The translations under genes were made by a program, and so were the position numbers. From Pseudorhodoferax sp032153935 (GTDB lineage: Bacteria > Pseudomonadota > Gammaproteobacteria > Burkholderiales > Burkholderiaceae_C), in the NCBI RefSeq assembly GCF_964253035.1, contig NZ_CAXUQL020000001.1, positions 496,001 through 560,000 of the forward strand: a stretch of 64,000 nt of DNA, written 5' to 3'. Positions 35,235 through 42,601 of the stretch are shown piece by piece (positions within the stretch are counted from its first letter, which is position 1; each line of letters opens with the position of its first letter). The notes under the pieces were generated by a model. The model saw only the letters and a list, made by a program, of their open reading frames with translations. It did not search any database and was not told where the DNA came from.

Positions 35235-36233
35235 TCAGCCGGCCAACAGCTGCTGCGCCAGTTGCGCGCCGAGCGCGGCAACGGCCTGGCCGTCCGTCGG
35301 CAGCTGCGCGAGCACCGAGGCATCGGCCACGTACAGGCCCGCGATGCCGCGCACGGCCAGTTGTGCGTCGACCACGTCCAGCGGGCCATCGCCCTGACGG
35401 CAGCCGCCGGCCATGCCAGGCCCGGGCTCGGCCCGTTCCCGCAGCAGGCGCTCCAGCGCCAGCGCGGACAGCGGGCCGGCCCAGGGACGCGCGGCACGCC
35501 GGCCCAGCCCCTCCAGCACCTGGCGTGCCTGCTGCATGAGCGCCTCCAGGTCCTCGCGCTGGCTGAGCAGGTCCGGGTCCAGCCGGGGCGGCAGCTCAGG
35601 GTCCTTGCCCTCCAGGCGCAGCCGGCCGCGGCTGGCGGGCTGCTCCAGCACGAGGTGCACGGCTTCGGCCGGGCGGTGCAGCGCCAGCACCGCGCGCCGC
35701 AGCGGCACGGCGACGTGCACGGGCACCTGCAGGCCCTGGCCGACGCCGGGCAGGTGGTGCCGTGTCGCCACGTTGCCGGCCACCAGCTCGGCATGCGGCC
35801 CGATGCCCGAGCGCATGAGCAGCGGTGGCGACTGCAGCGCGCCGGCGCACAGCACGACGGCGCGGCTGGCCTGCAGCTGCTGCACGAGGCCGGCACGGTG
35901 GAACTCCACACCCGTGGCGCGCCGGCCCAGCAGCAGCACGCGCACGGCCAGCGCGTCGGTGAACACCGAGAGATTGCCGGGCGCGGGCGGCGGCTCGGCG
36001 CCCCCGCCCCAGGCGGCCGCGCCGCCCAGGCCCTTGCCGGCCACCAGCGCGATGGCGCGGCCATTGAGCCCCGGCTGCGCCACCGTCGTCCAGCGCCAGG
36101 CCGGGCGCGGCCGGCGCCGCGACCAGGACGGGCCGGCCTCGATGAGCGCGACCTGCACGGCGGCTTGCGCGGCCAGCCGCAAGGCCAGGCCGTAGCCCGT
36201 GGCACCACCTCCCACAACCGCGAAATCGAACAT
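35235..36233 (-). CDS. Shortened GMC-family oxidoreductase, possibly non-functional
   Basis: 332 residues where the family usually has about 530. The FAD Rossmann motif is present (FAVVGGGATGYGLALRLA, then IEAG near residue 33), as is the GLGGAAAWGGGAE equivalent of the usual LGGSS segment. After that the protein jumps almost directly to the VRVLLLGRRATGVEF strand, so roughly 150 residues of substrate and FAD-covering region are absent. The C-terminal block LYVADASVLAQLPTDGQA keeps the family order but has PTDG where the active-site Asn region normally lies. The frame is open throughout, so this looks like an internal deletion, either a decaying gene or a diverged minimal form. It diverges from the hydroxybutyryl-CoA dehydrogenase gene. 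Confidence 0.7.
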   Translation of the reverse strand: MFDFAVVGGGATGYGLALRLAAQAAVQVALIEAGPSWSRRRPRPAWRWTTVAQPGLNGRAIALVAGKGLGGAAAWGGGAEPPPAPGNLSVFTDALAVRVLLLGRRATGVEFHRAGLVQQLQASRAVVLCAGALQSPPLLMRSGIGPHAELVAGNVATRHHLPGVGQGLQVPVHVAVPLRRAVLALHRPAEAVHLVLEQPASRGRLRLEGKDPELPPRLDPDLLSQREDLEALMQQARQVLEGLGRRAARPWAGPLSALALERLLRERAEPGPGMAGGCRQGDGPLDVVDAQLAVRGIAGLYVADASVLAQLPTDGQAVAALGAQLAQQLLAG

Positions 36234-36239
36234 TTATGA

Positions 36240-36254
36240 TGCTGCGACGCAGCA
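36240..36254. promoter_or_regulatory. 15-bp palindrome upstream of hbd (CTGC-N3-GCAG, PhaR-like)
   Basis: TGCTGCG-A-CGCAGCA is perfectly palindromic, 72-86 bp before the dehydrogenase ATG. It contains CTGC-N3-GCAG, the pattern reported for the polyhydroxybutyrate regulator PhaR. Assignment to PhaR is inference. Confidence 0.4.
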
Positions 36255-36325
36255 GGCCCCGCCTGCCTTCGACGCGGCCACGATACCGCAGCCCACCCTT
36301 CTTTCCCCACCTCCAGGAGTTACCA

Positions 36326-37180
36326 ATGAGCACCCCCATCCGCACCGTCGGCATCATCGGCGCCGGCACCATGGGCAACGGCATCGCCCAGGCCTGCGCC
36401 ACCAGCGGCATCGACGTCGTCATGGTCGACATCTCCGATGCGGCTGTTGCCAAAGGCCTGGCCACCGTGGCCGGCAGCCTGGACCGGCTGATCAAGAAGG
36501 ACAAGATCACCGCCGCGGACAAGGACGCCGCGCTGGCCCGCATCAAGACCAGCACGAACTACGCCGACCTGGCAGCCGCACAACTCGTGATCGAGGCCGC
36601 GACCGAGAACTACGAGCTCAAGCTCAAGATCCTGAAGCAGGCCGAGGCCGTGCTGCCGCCCGAGACGCTGATCGCGTCGAACACCTCCTCGATCAGCATC
36701 ACCAAGATGGCGGCGGCCACCGGCCGGCCCGAGAAGTTCATCGGCATGCACTTCTTCAACCCCGTGCCCATGATGGCGCTGGTGGAGATCATCCGCGGCC
36801 TGCAGACCAGCGACGAGACCCATGCCGCCGTGCACGCGCTGGCGCTGGCGCTGGGCAAGTCGCCCATCACCGTGAAGAACGCGCCGGGCTTCGTCGTCAA
36901 CCGCATCCTGGTGCCCATGATCAACGAGGCCTTCTTCGTGCTGGCCGAGGGCCTGGCCACGCCCGAGGACATCGACGCCGGCATGAAGCTGGGCTGCAAC
37001 CAGCCCATCGGCCCGCTGGCGCTGGCCGACATGATCGGCCTGGACGTGTGCCTGGCCGTCATGAACGTCTACCTGGAAGAGTACGGCGACAGCAAGTACC
37101 GCCCCTGCCCGCTGCTCAAGGAGATGGTGGCCGCCGGCCGCCTGGGCCGCAAGACGGGTCGCGGGGTATACACGTACTGA
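36326..37180 (+). CDS. hbd: 3-hydroxybutyryl-CoA dehydrogenase
   Basis: 284 residues, the usual length for the monofunctional enzyme. It interconverts (S)-3-hydroxyacyl-CoA and acetoacetyl-CoA with NAD(P). Seen: the Rossmann motif VGIIGAGTMGNGIAQACA at the N-terminus with the acidic VMVDIS end of strand 2, SNTSSISITKMAA, the catalytic His in GMHFFNPVPMMALVEII near residue 140, KNAPGFVVNRILVPMINEA, and the C-terminal helical domain ending LGRKTGRGVYTY. CCAGGAG precedes the ATG. A crotonase gene follows 40 bp downstream, suggesting a short fatty-acid or aromatic CoA pathway. A PhaR-like palindrome lies upstream. Confidence 0.95.
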   Translation: MSTPIRTVGIIGAGTMGNGIAQACATSGIDVVMVDISDAAVAKGLATVAGSLDRLIKKDKITAADKDAALARIKTSTNYADLAAAQLVIEAATENYELKLKILKQAEAVLPPETLIASNTSSISITKMAAATGRPEKFIGMHFFNPVPMMALVEIIRGLQTSDETHAAVHALALALGKSPITVKNAPGFVVNRILVPMINEAFFVLAEGLATPEDIDAGMKLGCNQPIGPLALADMIGLDVCLAVMNVYLEEYGDSKYRPCPLLKEMVAAGRLGRKTGRGVYTY

Positions 37181-37220
37181 GCCGATAGCGGCCCAGAATG
37201 GGGGTCCAAGGAGACCCCCA

Positions 37221-38030
37221 ATGACGGAGACCAGCACCCCGGCCGAAGGCCGCATCGTGACCGAGCAGCGCGGCCACATCCTCTTGATCGGCATCGACCG
37301 CCCGGCCAAGCGCAACGGCTTCACGCCGGCCATGCAGCACCAGCTGGCGCTGGCCTACACCCGGCTGGACGACGATCCCGCACTGCGCGTGGGCGTGCTG
37401 CACGCGCTGGGCGCGCACTTCACGGCCGGGCTGGACCTGCCCAGCTTCGCGCCGCTGATGCAGCGCGGCGAGAAGGCCTTCCCGGATGGCCTGGTCGACC
37501 CGGTGGACCTCGGCATGCCGCAGTACCGCCGCCGCACCAAGCCCATGGTGGTGGCGGTGCAGGGCATCACCTACACGCTGGGCATCGAGCTCATGCTGGC
37601 GGCCGACATCGTGGTGGCGGCCGACGACTGCCGCTTCTCGCAGCTGGAGGTGCAGCGCGGCATCATGGCCACGGGCGGCGCCACGCTGCGCATGGCCGAG
37701 CGCGCCGGCAGCGGCAACGCGCTGCTGCACCTGCTGACGGCCGACGTGTTCGACGCGGCCGAGGCACTGCGACTGAACTTCGTGCAGAAGGTGGTGCCTG
37801 CGGGCACGCAGCTGGACGAGGCGCTGCGCATCGCCGAGGCGATTGCGGCGCAGGCGCCGCTGGCGGTGGTGGCCACGCGGCTGTCGGTGCGCAAGACCGT
37901 GGAGGAAGGAGTGGCCGCGGCGGTCGGCGAGTTCATCACGGTGCAGAAGGGCCTGGCCAACAGCGAGGATGCGGCGGAGGGTGTGCGCGCCTTCGTGGAG
38001 CGGCGCACGGCGCGGTTCAGCGGCAGGTAG
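37221..38030 (+). CDS. Enoyl-CoA hydratase/isomerase family protein (crotonase)
   Basis: 269 residues, crotonase fold. CoA-binding and oxyanion-hole segments are visible: IDRPAKRNGFTPAMQHQL near residue 30, HFTAGLDLPSF near 70 (first oxyanion peptide), QGITYTLGIELMLAADIVVA near 115 (second), then FSQLEVQRGIMATGGATLRM near 145. The last keeps a Glu at the usual hydratase acid/base position, but the earlier Glu/Gly pair is less typical. It could be a hydratase, isomerase or hydrolase. Its place 40 bp after 3-hydroxybutyryl-CoA dehydrogenase supports acting in the same beta-oxidation-like pathway. Confidence 0.9.
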   Translation: MTETSTPAEGRIVTEQRGHILLIGIDRPAKRNGFTPAMQHQLALAYTRLDDDPALRVGVLHALGAHFTAGLDLPSFAPLMQRGEKAFPDGLVDPVDLGMPQYRRRTKPMVVAVQGITYTLGIELMLAADIVVAADDCRFSQLEVQRGIMATGGATLRMAERAGSGNALLHLLTADVFDAAEALRLNFVQKVVPAGTQLDEALRIAEAIAAQAPLAVVATRLSVRKTVEEGVAAAVGEFITVQKGLANSEDAAEGVRAFVERRTARFSGR

Positions 38031-38042
38031 CCACCTCCACCT

Positions 38043-38597
38043 TCAAGGCGGCAGCCGCCCCACGACCGCCACTCCACCCGCGGGCGTGACGTGCACCACG
38101 ACGCCCTCGCCCGAGGCCGGGAAGATCCCTGTCAGTGCCGTGATGTTGACCTGGTGCGTGACCACCACCAGCACGCCGGGCCCGCGCCAGGCCGCCAGCA
38201 CGGCGCGCGCCGCCGTCGTCTGGCGCGCGGATTGGGCCGCGTCCTCGTTGAAGAAGGAGTTGAAGGCCGGCGCCGGCTGCACGCGGTCCGGAAAGGCGAG
38301 TTCGGCCGTGTCGCGCGTACGACACCACTGGCTGCTCAGCACCTGGCCCACGGCGATGTTCCGGGCGCGAAAGCGCGCGCCCAGTTCCCGCGCCTGCACG
38401 CGTCCGCGCTCGCCGAGATTGCGCTGCGTGCCACAGTCGCCGAGACGGAACTGCGGTGGATCGCCCGTGCCCGGGGCGTCGGCATGGCGGAACAGCACGA
38501 TGCCGTCCGGGCCCAGCGCGGGCCAGGGCTGCGCCAGCGCCGGCAGGCCCGCGATGGCCAGCACGACGCCGGCCGCGGTGAGATGTCGTCGGTGCAT
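38043..38597 (-). CDS. Exported histidine phosphatase family protein
   Basis: 184 residues with a signal peptide (MHRRHLTAAGVVLAIAGLPALA). The phosphatase core starts at IVLFRHADAPGTGDP near residue 34, with the catalytic RH present (RHA rather than RHG). The second Arg region LGERGRVQARELGARFR, the Arg in SSQWCRTRDTAELAF, and the second catalytic His in VVVTHQVNITALTG near 150 are all present. It therefore looks active and acts outside the cytoplasm, probably on a phosphorylated metabolite or sugar; the substrate is unknown. Its stop lies 12 bp from the convergent crotonase stop. No functional link with neighbours is evident. Confidence 0.85.
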   Translation of the reverse strand: MHRRHLTAAGVVLAIAGLPALAQPWPALGPDGIVLFRHADAPGTGDPPQFRLGDCGTQRNLGERGRVQARELGARFRARNIAVGQVLSSQWCRTRDTAELAFPDRVQPAPAFNSFFNEDAAQSARQTTAARAVLAAWRGPGVLVVVTHQVNITALTGIFPASGEGVVVHVTPAGGVAVVGRLPP

Positions 38598-38701
38598 GGC
38601 AGCCCTTCCGGAAAGACGGCCCGTGCCGGACCGCGTTCTGCGACCATAGCCGCGCCACGCCCGTCGGCCTGCAAAGCCCTTGCCCACACCTGGAGACACC
38701 C

Positions 38702-39526
38702 ATGCCCCGCAGCACCTTCGACAAACGCGCCGCCTTCCATGCCTTGCACCGCGAGGGCTGCTTCGTGCTTCCCAACCCCTGGGACCGCGGCAGCGCACGC
38801 TATCTCGAAAGCCTGGGCTTCCAGGCCCTGGCCTCCACGAGCTCGGGCCATGCCTGGTCCCAGGCCGAAGCCGACGGCGCGATGCCGCGCGATGCCGTGC
38901 TGGCCCACCTGCGCGAGATCGTGGCCGCGACCGACCTGCCCGTGAACGCCGACTTCGAGGACGGCTACGGCGACACGCCCGCGCAGGTGGCCGAGAGCGT
39001 GCGCCTGGCCGTCGCCACCGGCGTGGCCGGCCTGTCGATCGAGGACGGCACGGGCAACCCGGCCGACCCGCAGTACCCGCTGGACGTGGCCGTGGCACGG
39101 CTGGCCGCCGCGCGCACCGCCATCGACGCGGCCGGCGGCGACACGCTGCTGGTCGGCCGCGCCGAGAACTTCATCGTCGGCCGGCCCGACCTGGACGACA
39201 CGCTGGCCCGGCTGCGCGCCTACGCCGCGGCTGGTGCCGACTGCCTGTACGCGCCCGGCATCCGCACGCGCGAGCAGATCGCGGCCGTGGTGGCCGCTGT
39301 CGCACCCAAGCCGGTCAACCTGCTCGTGGGCGGTACCTTCGAACTCAGCATGGCCGAGATCGCCGCGCTGGGCGTGCGCCGCGTCAGCGTGGGCGGCGGC
39401 CTGGCGCGCGCGGCCTGGGGCGGCTTCATGCGCGCGGCGCGCGACCTGGCCGAGCAGGGCCGCTTCGACGGCTTCGCAGGCGCCGCCTCGGGCGCCGAGT
39501 TGAACGGGCTGTTCGGCCACCGCTGA
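38702..39526 (+). CDS. Isocitrate lyase/PEP mutase family protein
   Basis: 274 residues of the phosphoenolpyruvate mutase/oxaloacetate decarboxylase-like TIM barrel. Visible: LPNPWDRGSARYLESLGFQALASTS at the N-terminus, the metal-binding ADFEDGYGDTPAQVAE near residue 82, GLSIEDGTG near 110, and GRAENFIVGRPDLDDTLARLRAY near 155. The isocitrate-lyase K-K-C-G-H loop is absent, so it is not a true isocitrate lyase. Members cleave or hydrate short 2-substituted carboxylates, and the natural reaction cannot be told here. Its ATG lies 105 bp from the divergent phosphatase gene; the next gene, 40 bp downstream, is a PheC-like protein. Confidence 0.88.
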   Translation: MPRSTFDKRAAFHALHREGCFVLPNPWDRGSARYLESLGFQALASTSSGHAWSQAEADGAMPRDAVLAHLREIVAATDLPVNADFEDGYGDTPAQVAESVRLAVATGVAGLSIEDGTGNPADPQYPLDVAVARLAAARTAIDAAGGDTLLVGRAENFIVGRPDLDDTLARLRAYAAAGADCLYAPGIRTREQIAAVVAAVAPKPVNLLVGGTFELSMAEIAALGVRRVSVGGGLARAAWGGFMRAARDLAEQGRFDGFAGAASGAELNGLFGHR

Positions 39527-39566
39527 AGCCCGCTACGATGCGCCGCTCGATCCCCAAGGAACACCC

Positions 39567-40352
39567 ATGCAGCGCACGACCTTGACGCAAACCCTTGTCG
39601 GCGCGGCCCTGCTGGCCGCTTCCGCCCTCTTCGCCACCGCCCAGGCCGGTCCCCGGCTCGACAAGATCCTGGAGAGCAAGACCCTGCGCGTGGGCACGCC
39701 CGGCGACTACCGGCCCTTCGCGATCAAGACCGACAGCGGCTACAGCGGCCATGACATCGACCTCATCGAGGCCATGGCCAAGGAGCTCGGCGCCAAGGTC
39801 GAGTACGTGGCGACCAGCTGGCCCAACCTGATGAAGGACATCCAGGCCGACAAGTTCGACGTGGCCGTGGGCGGCATCACGCGCAACGTGGCGCGCGTAC
39901 GCCAGGTCGACATGCTGCCGGGCTACGCGCCCTTCGGCAAGGTGGCGCTGGTGCGCGCGGCCGACAAGGACAGGTTCCGCACGCGCGAGAGCCTGAACCA
40001 GCCCGGCGTGCGCGTGGTCAAGAACCCGGGCGGCACCAACGAAGCCTATGTGCTGCAGAACCTCACGGCCGCCCAGGTCAGCACGCACGACAAGAACGCC
40101 GAGATCCCGGGCCTGATCGCCGAGGGCAAGGGCGACGTGATGATCACCGAGACCTACGAGGCGCTGCACTACGCACGCACGGACCCGCGGCTGCACGCGG
40201 CCTTCATCGACGCACCGCTGACGCCCGTCAACACCCTGGGCTTCATGGCACCGACCGACGACGCGGACTACCTGCGCGTGCTGCGCTTCGCCTGGGAGCT
40301 CGTGGACAGCCGCGGCGCCGTGCGCGATGCCGCGGCGAAGTGGCTGAAGTGA
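39567..40352 (+). CDS. PheC-like periplasmic cyclohexadienyl dehydratase / amino-acid-type binding protein
   Basis: 261 residues with a signal peptide ending ATAQA (about residue 26). The mature domain is a type II periplasmic-binding fold. It matches Pseudomonas PheC closely as remembered: LRVGTPGDYRPF, GHDIDLIEAMAKELGAK, TSWPNLMKDIQADKFDVAVGGI, VRVVKNPGGTNEAY and a TETYEAL region where PheC has its TDAIE acid. PheC converts prephenate or arogenate to phenylpyruvate or phenylalanine in the periplasm. NPGGTNE and SWPNLM favour dehydratase activity, but a plain solute receptor is the alternative. No ABC transporter genes are nearby, which fits an enzyme. Confidence 0.82.
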   Translation: MQRTTLTQTLVGAALLAASALFATAQAGPRLDKILESKTLRVGTPGDYRPFAIKTDSGYSGHDIDLIEAMAKELGAKVEYVATSWPNLMKDIQADKFDVAVGGITRNVARVRQVDMLPGYAPFGKVALVRAADKDRFRTRESLNQPGVRVVKNPGGTNEAYVLQNLTAAQVSTHDKNAEIPGLIAEGKGDVMITETYEALHYARTDPRLHAAFIDAPLTPVNTLGFMAPTDDADYLRVLRFAWELVDSRGAVRDAAAKWLK

Positions 40353-40447
40353 CCCGCCGACATCGACAGCTCCGCGGCGCGTAGGCGCCCGGCGCAGCCG
40401 GCTGGAACGCCGCCGGCGGCCCCCCAGCGAGCTCGCCGCGCGCGGCG
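40353..40447. other. GC-rich gap between convergent genes
   Basis: 95 bp with a GCCGCCGGCGGC palindrome at 40409-40420 and other GC-rich inverted segments but no T-tract. It may slow transcription from either side; no recognisable gene or terminator. Confidence 0.4.
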
Positions 40448-41425
40448 TCAGTCAGCCCGCTCGATGCGCTCGATGGCCGCGGCCATCCAGTCGCGGCGCA
40501 GGCTCTCGGGTGCCGCCAGCGCCTGCGGCACCACCAGCCAGCGGCCTTCGCCTTGCGGCTGCAGCGTGGCGCTGCCCTCGGTCCACAGCAGCCAGGCCAG
40601 CCAGGCCGTGCCGGCCGCGGTGACAGGCGCCGCCGTCGGCGCTTCGAGCGGCCAGACCAGTGCGGCGCGGTCGCGCACGATCAGCTTGCCCTCATGGATC
40701 TCCGAGGCACCGGCCAGCGCTTCGTCGAGCACCGCCAACGGCGGGCGCGCACTGCCCTGGTCGGCGAACCAGCGGCCCCAGGCCGCCAGTTCGGTGCCGA
40801 TGGCGATGCTGCGCGCGGTCTCGGCCTGCATCAGGTCGGCGTGGTCGGTGCTGTGCCAGTCGATCGCGGGCGTCCGGCAATCCAACACGCTGGCGGACTG
40901 CAGGAAGGCCTCGACGCGCTGCGCATGGTCGGGCCGCACGAAGCCGGCGCAGGCCACCACCAGCTGGGTCACGCGCTCGGCCAGCAACTGCTGCTGCTGC
41001 ACCATGAGCTTCTCGCGCAGCAGCATGTCGCGTTCGCTGCGCAGCGCAGCCAGTTCCAGCGCGTTCTTGAGGTCGGCGCGCAGGCTCTCCAGATCCCAGG
41101 GCTTGGTGATGTAGCGGTAGATGTGGCCTGAGTTGATGGCCTCGATGGCCTCGCCGAGCTCGGAGTAGGCCGTGGTCAGCATGCGCACGATGTTGGGATG
41201 GTTGTCGTGCGCGTAGCGCAGCAGCTCGTTGCCGTAGGCGCCGGGCATGCGCTGGTCGGACACCAGCACGGCGATCTCGTCGGCATGCTGGGCCAGCATG
41301 GCCTTGCCGGCCTCGACCGAGGCGGCCGTGAGGACCGGGGCCAGGGGGGAGACGAGGCGCTCGAAGTACTTCAGCGCCATGGTCTCGTCGTCCACGTACA
41401 GGATTTTCTGGGGTTGCTTGCTCAT
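40448..41425 (-). CDS. phcQ: PhcQ-like response regulator of a phc quorum-sensing cassette
   Basis: 325 residues. An N-terminal receiver (about 5-125) has the acidic pair YVDDE, the phospho-acceptor Asp57 in VLVSDQRMPG, Thr in MLTTAYS and Lys in YITKPWD. It ends with the HisKA-less linker helix of the PhcQ/RpfG-like receiver type (SLRADLKNALELAAL, then a coiled coil rich in Gln and Leu). The C-terminal 160 residues match no output domain I recognise; there is no helix-turn-helix, GGDEF or HD motif. Its ATG overlaps the upstream hybrid gene's TGA (ATGA). In Ralstonia PhcQ is the fourth gene of phcBSRQ and relays the signal towards PhcA-dependent genes. The identification rests mainly on synteny. 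Confidence 0.78.
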   Translation of the reverse strand: MSKQPQKILYVDDETMALKYFERLVSPLAPVLTAASVEAGKAMLAQHADEIAVLVSDQRMPGAYGNELLRYAHDNHPNIVRMLTTAYSELGEAIEAINSGHIYRYITKPWDLESLRADLKNALELAALRSERDMLLREKLMVQQQQLLAERVTQLVVACAGFVRPDHAQRVEAFLQSASVLDCRTPAIDWHSTDHADLMQAETARSIAIGTELAAWGRWFADQGSARPPLAVLDEALAGASEIHEGKLIVRDRAALVWPLEAPTAAPVTAAGTAWLAWLLWTEGSATLQPQGEGRWLVVPQALAAPESLRRDWMAAAIERIERAD

Positions 41426-42588
41426 GTTCTGGCGTCCTCGGTGCTCGGGAAGGTCAGGGTGACGGTGCAGCCCTGTCCGGGTTCGGAGTGGATGGCGATG
41501 CCGCCGCCGACGGCCTGGACGACGCGCCGGCAGAACACCAGGCCCATGCCGTTGCCACCGCTGGCAGCGCGCGTGGTCAGCGGCTCCAGCGTCAGCCGCG
41601 CGAGGATGTCGGGTGCGATGCCGCAGCCGTTGTCGATGAAACGGATCCAGGCATGGCGCGGCAGCTCTGCCTGCGGGGTCTGGCCGAATTCGATGCACAG
41701 CTGCGGCCTGGCGACGCCGCGCAGCGCGAGCAGCGCGTTCTTGGTCAGCGTGCACAACACCAGGTACAGCAGGTCGCGGCGGCCGGGCAGGCGGAAATCC
41801 TGCTGCGGGTCCAGCGCCACGCAGTCGCGCTCCTCGCCCTCGAACGGGTACTCGGCCAGCAGCGCGCGGGCCAGCGCGCCGGCGTACAGCGGCGGCTCCA
41901 CGGCACCCGGCAGGGCGTCGCGCGCGGACTGCACGAAGCTGGCGACCAGCGACTGGCAGTACAGCGCACGCCGCTCGGCCGAATCGATCGCGGCGATCAC
42001 CTCGCCGGCGCGGTGCTCGTTGAAGACCGCGCGCCCCTCGCCCGAAGCCTGGGCCTGGTAGCGGTCGCGCAGCGCCGCCATGTAGCCGCGCACGGTGCCC
42101 AGCGGGGTGTTGAGTTCGTGCGCGAGAAAGCCCAGCGTCTCGCGCATGGCCATGACGCGGCTCTCATGCAGCACGCTCTCGCGCATGCGGTGGCGGTGCC
42201 AGGCCAGCGCCTCGCGCAGCGCCTGGCGCGCGGCCGCCTCCTCCAGCGGCTTCTGCAGGATGCGGAACACCCGGCCTTCGTTGACGGCCGCGATCGCGAG
42301 GTCGGTGTCGGCGTAGGCGGTGCACAACAGCGGCACCAGGTGCCGGTGCCGGCGCTGCAGCTCCTGCAGCAGCTCCAGGCCGGTGCGCTGCGGCATGCGG
42401 TAGTCGGTGACGACCACGGCGATGCGGTGGCCGCTGCGGTCCAGCAGCTGCAGCGCCTCGTCGACGCTGGCCACGGTCTCGATGCGGAACTCGTTCTCGT
42501 AGGTGCGGCTGAACCACTTGCGCGCGAGCGCCTCGTCATCGACCACGAGGACGGTGTCGGCTTCCGGTTCCAGGGGCGCGGCGTGCAT
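41422..42588 (-). CDS. phcR: PhcR-like receiver-histidine kinase hybrid
   Basis: 388 residues. A receiver comes first (about 10-125; Asp62 in VVVTDYRMPQ, Lys in ILQKPLEE), followed by a complete-looking kinase module: H157 in LGFLAHELNTPLGTVRGY, an N box with CTLTKNALLAL near 288, G1 IDNGCGIAPDI near 322 and G2 GGNGMGLVFCRRVV near 350. There is no membrane segment. A response regulator whose output part resembles a kinase is the described peculiarity of Ralstonia PhcR. The ATG at 42588 follows the kinase gene's stop by 13 bp and its own TGA overlaps the next ATG. It should accept phosphate from the PhcS-like kinase. Confidence 0.85.
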   Translation of the reverse strand: MHAAPLEPEADTVLVVDDEALARKWFSRTYENEFRIETVASVDEALQLLDRSGHRIAVVVTDYRMPQRTGLELLQELQRRHRHLVPLLCTAYADTDLAIAAVNEGRVFRILQKPLEEAAARQALREALAWHRHRMRESVLHESRVMAMRETLGFLAHELNTPLGTVRGYMAALRDRYQAQASGEGRAVFNEHRAGEVIAAIDSAERRALYCQSLVASFVQSARDALPGAVEPPLYAGALARALLAEYPFEGEERDCVALDPQQDFRLPGRRDLLYLVLCTLTKNALLALRGVARPQLCIEFGQTPQAELPRHAWIRFIDNGCGIAPDILARLTLEPLTTRAASGGNGMGLVFCRRVVQAVGGGIAIHSEPGQGCTVTLTFPSTEDART

Positions 42589-42601
42589 AGCGGGCGGTGC
42601 C

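Noticed and set aside
38702..39526. Isocitrate lyase
   Set aside because: The K-K-C-G-H catalytic loop is absent and the protein is only 274 residues, so only the wider PEP mutase family can be claimed.
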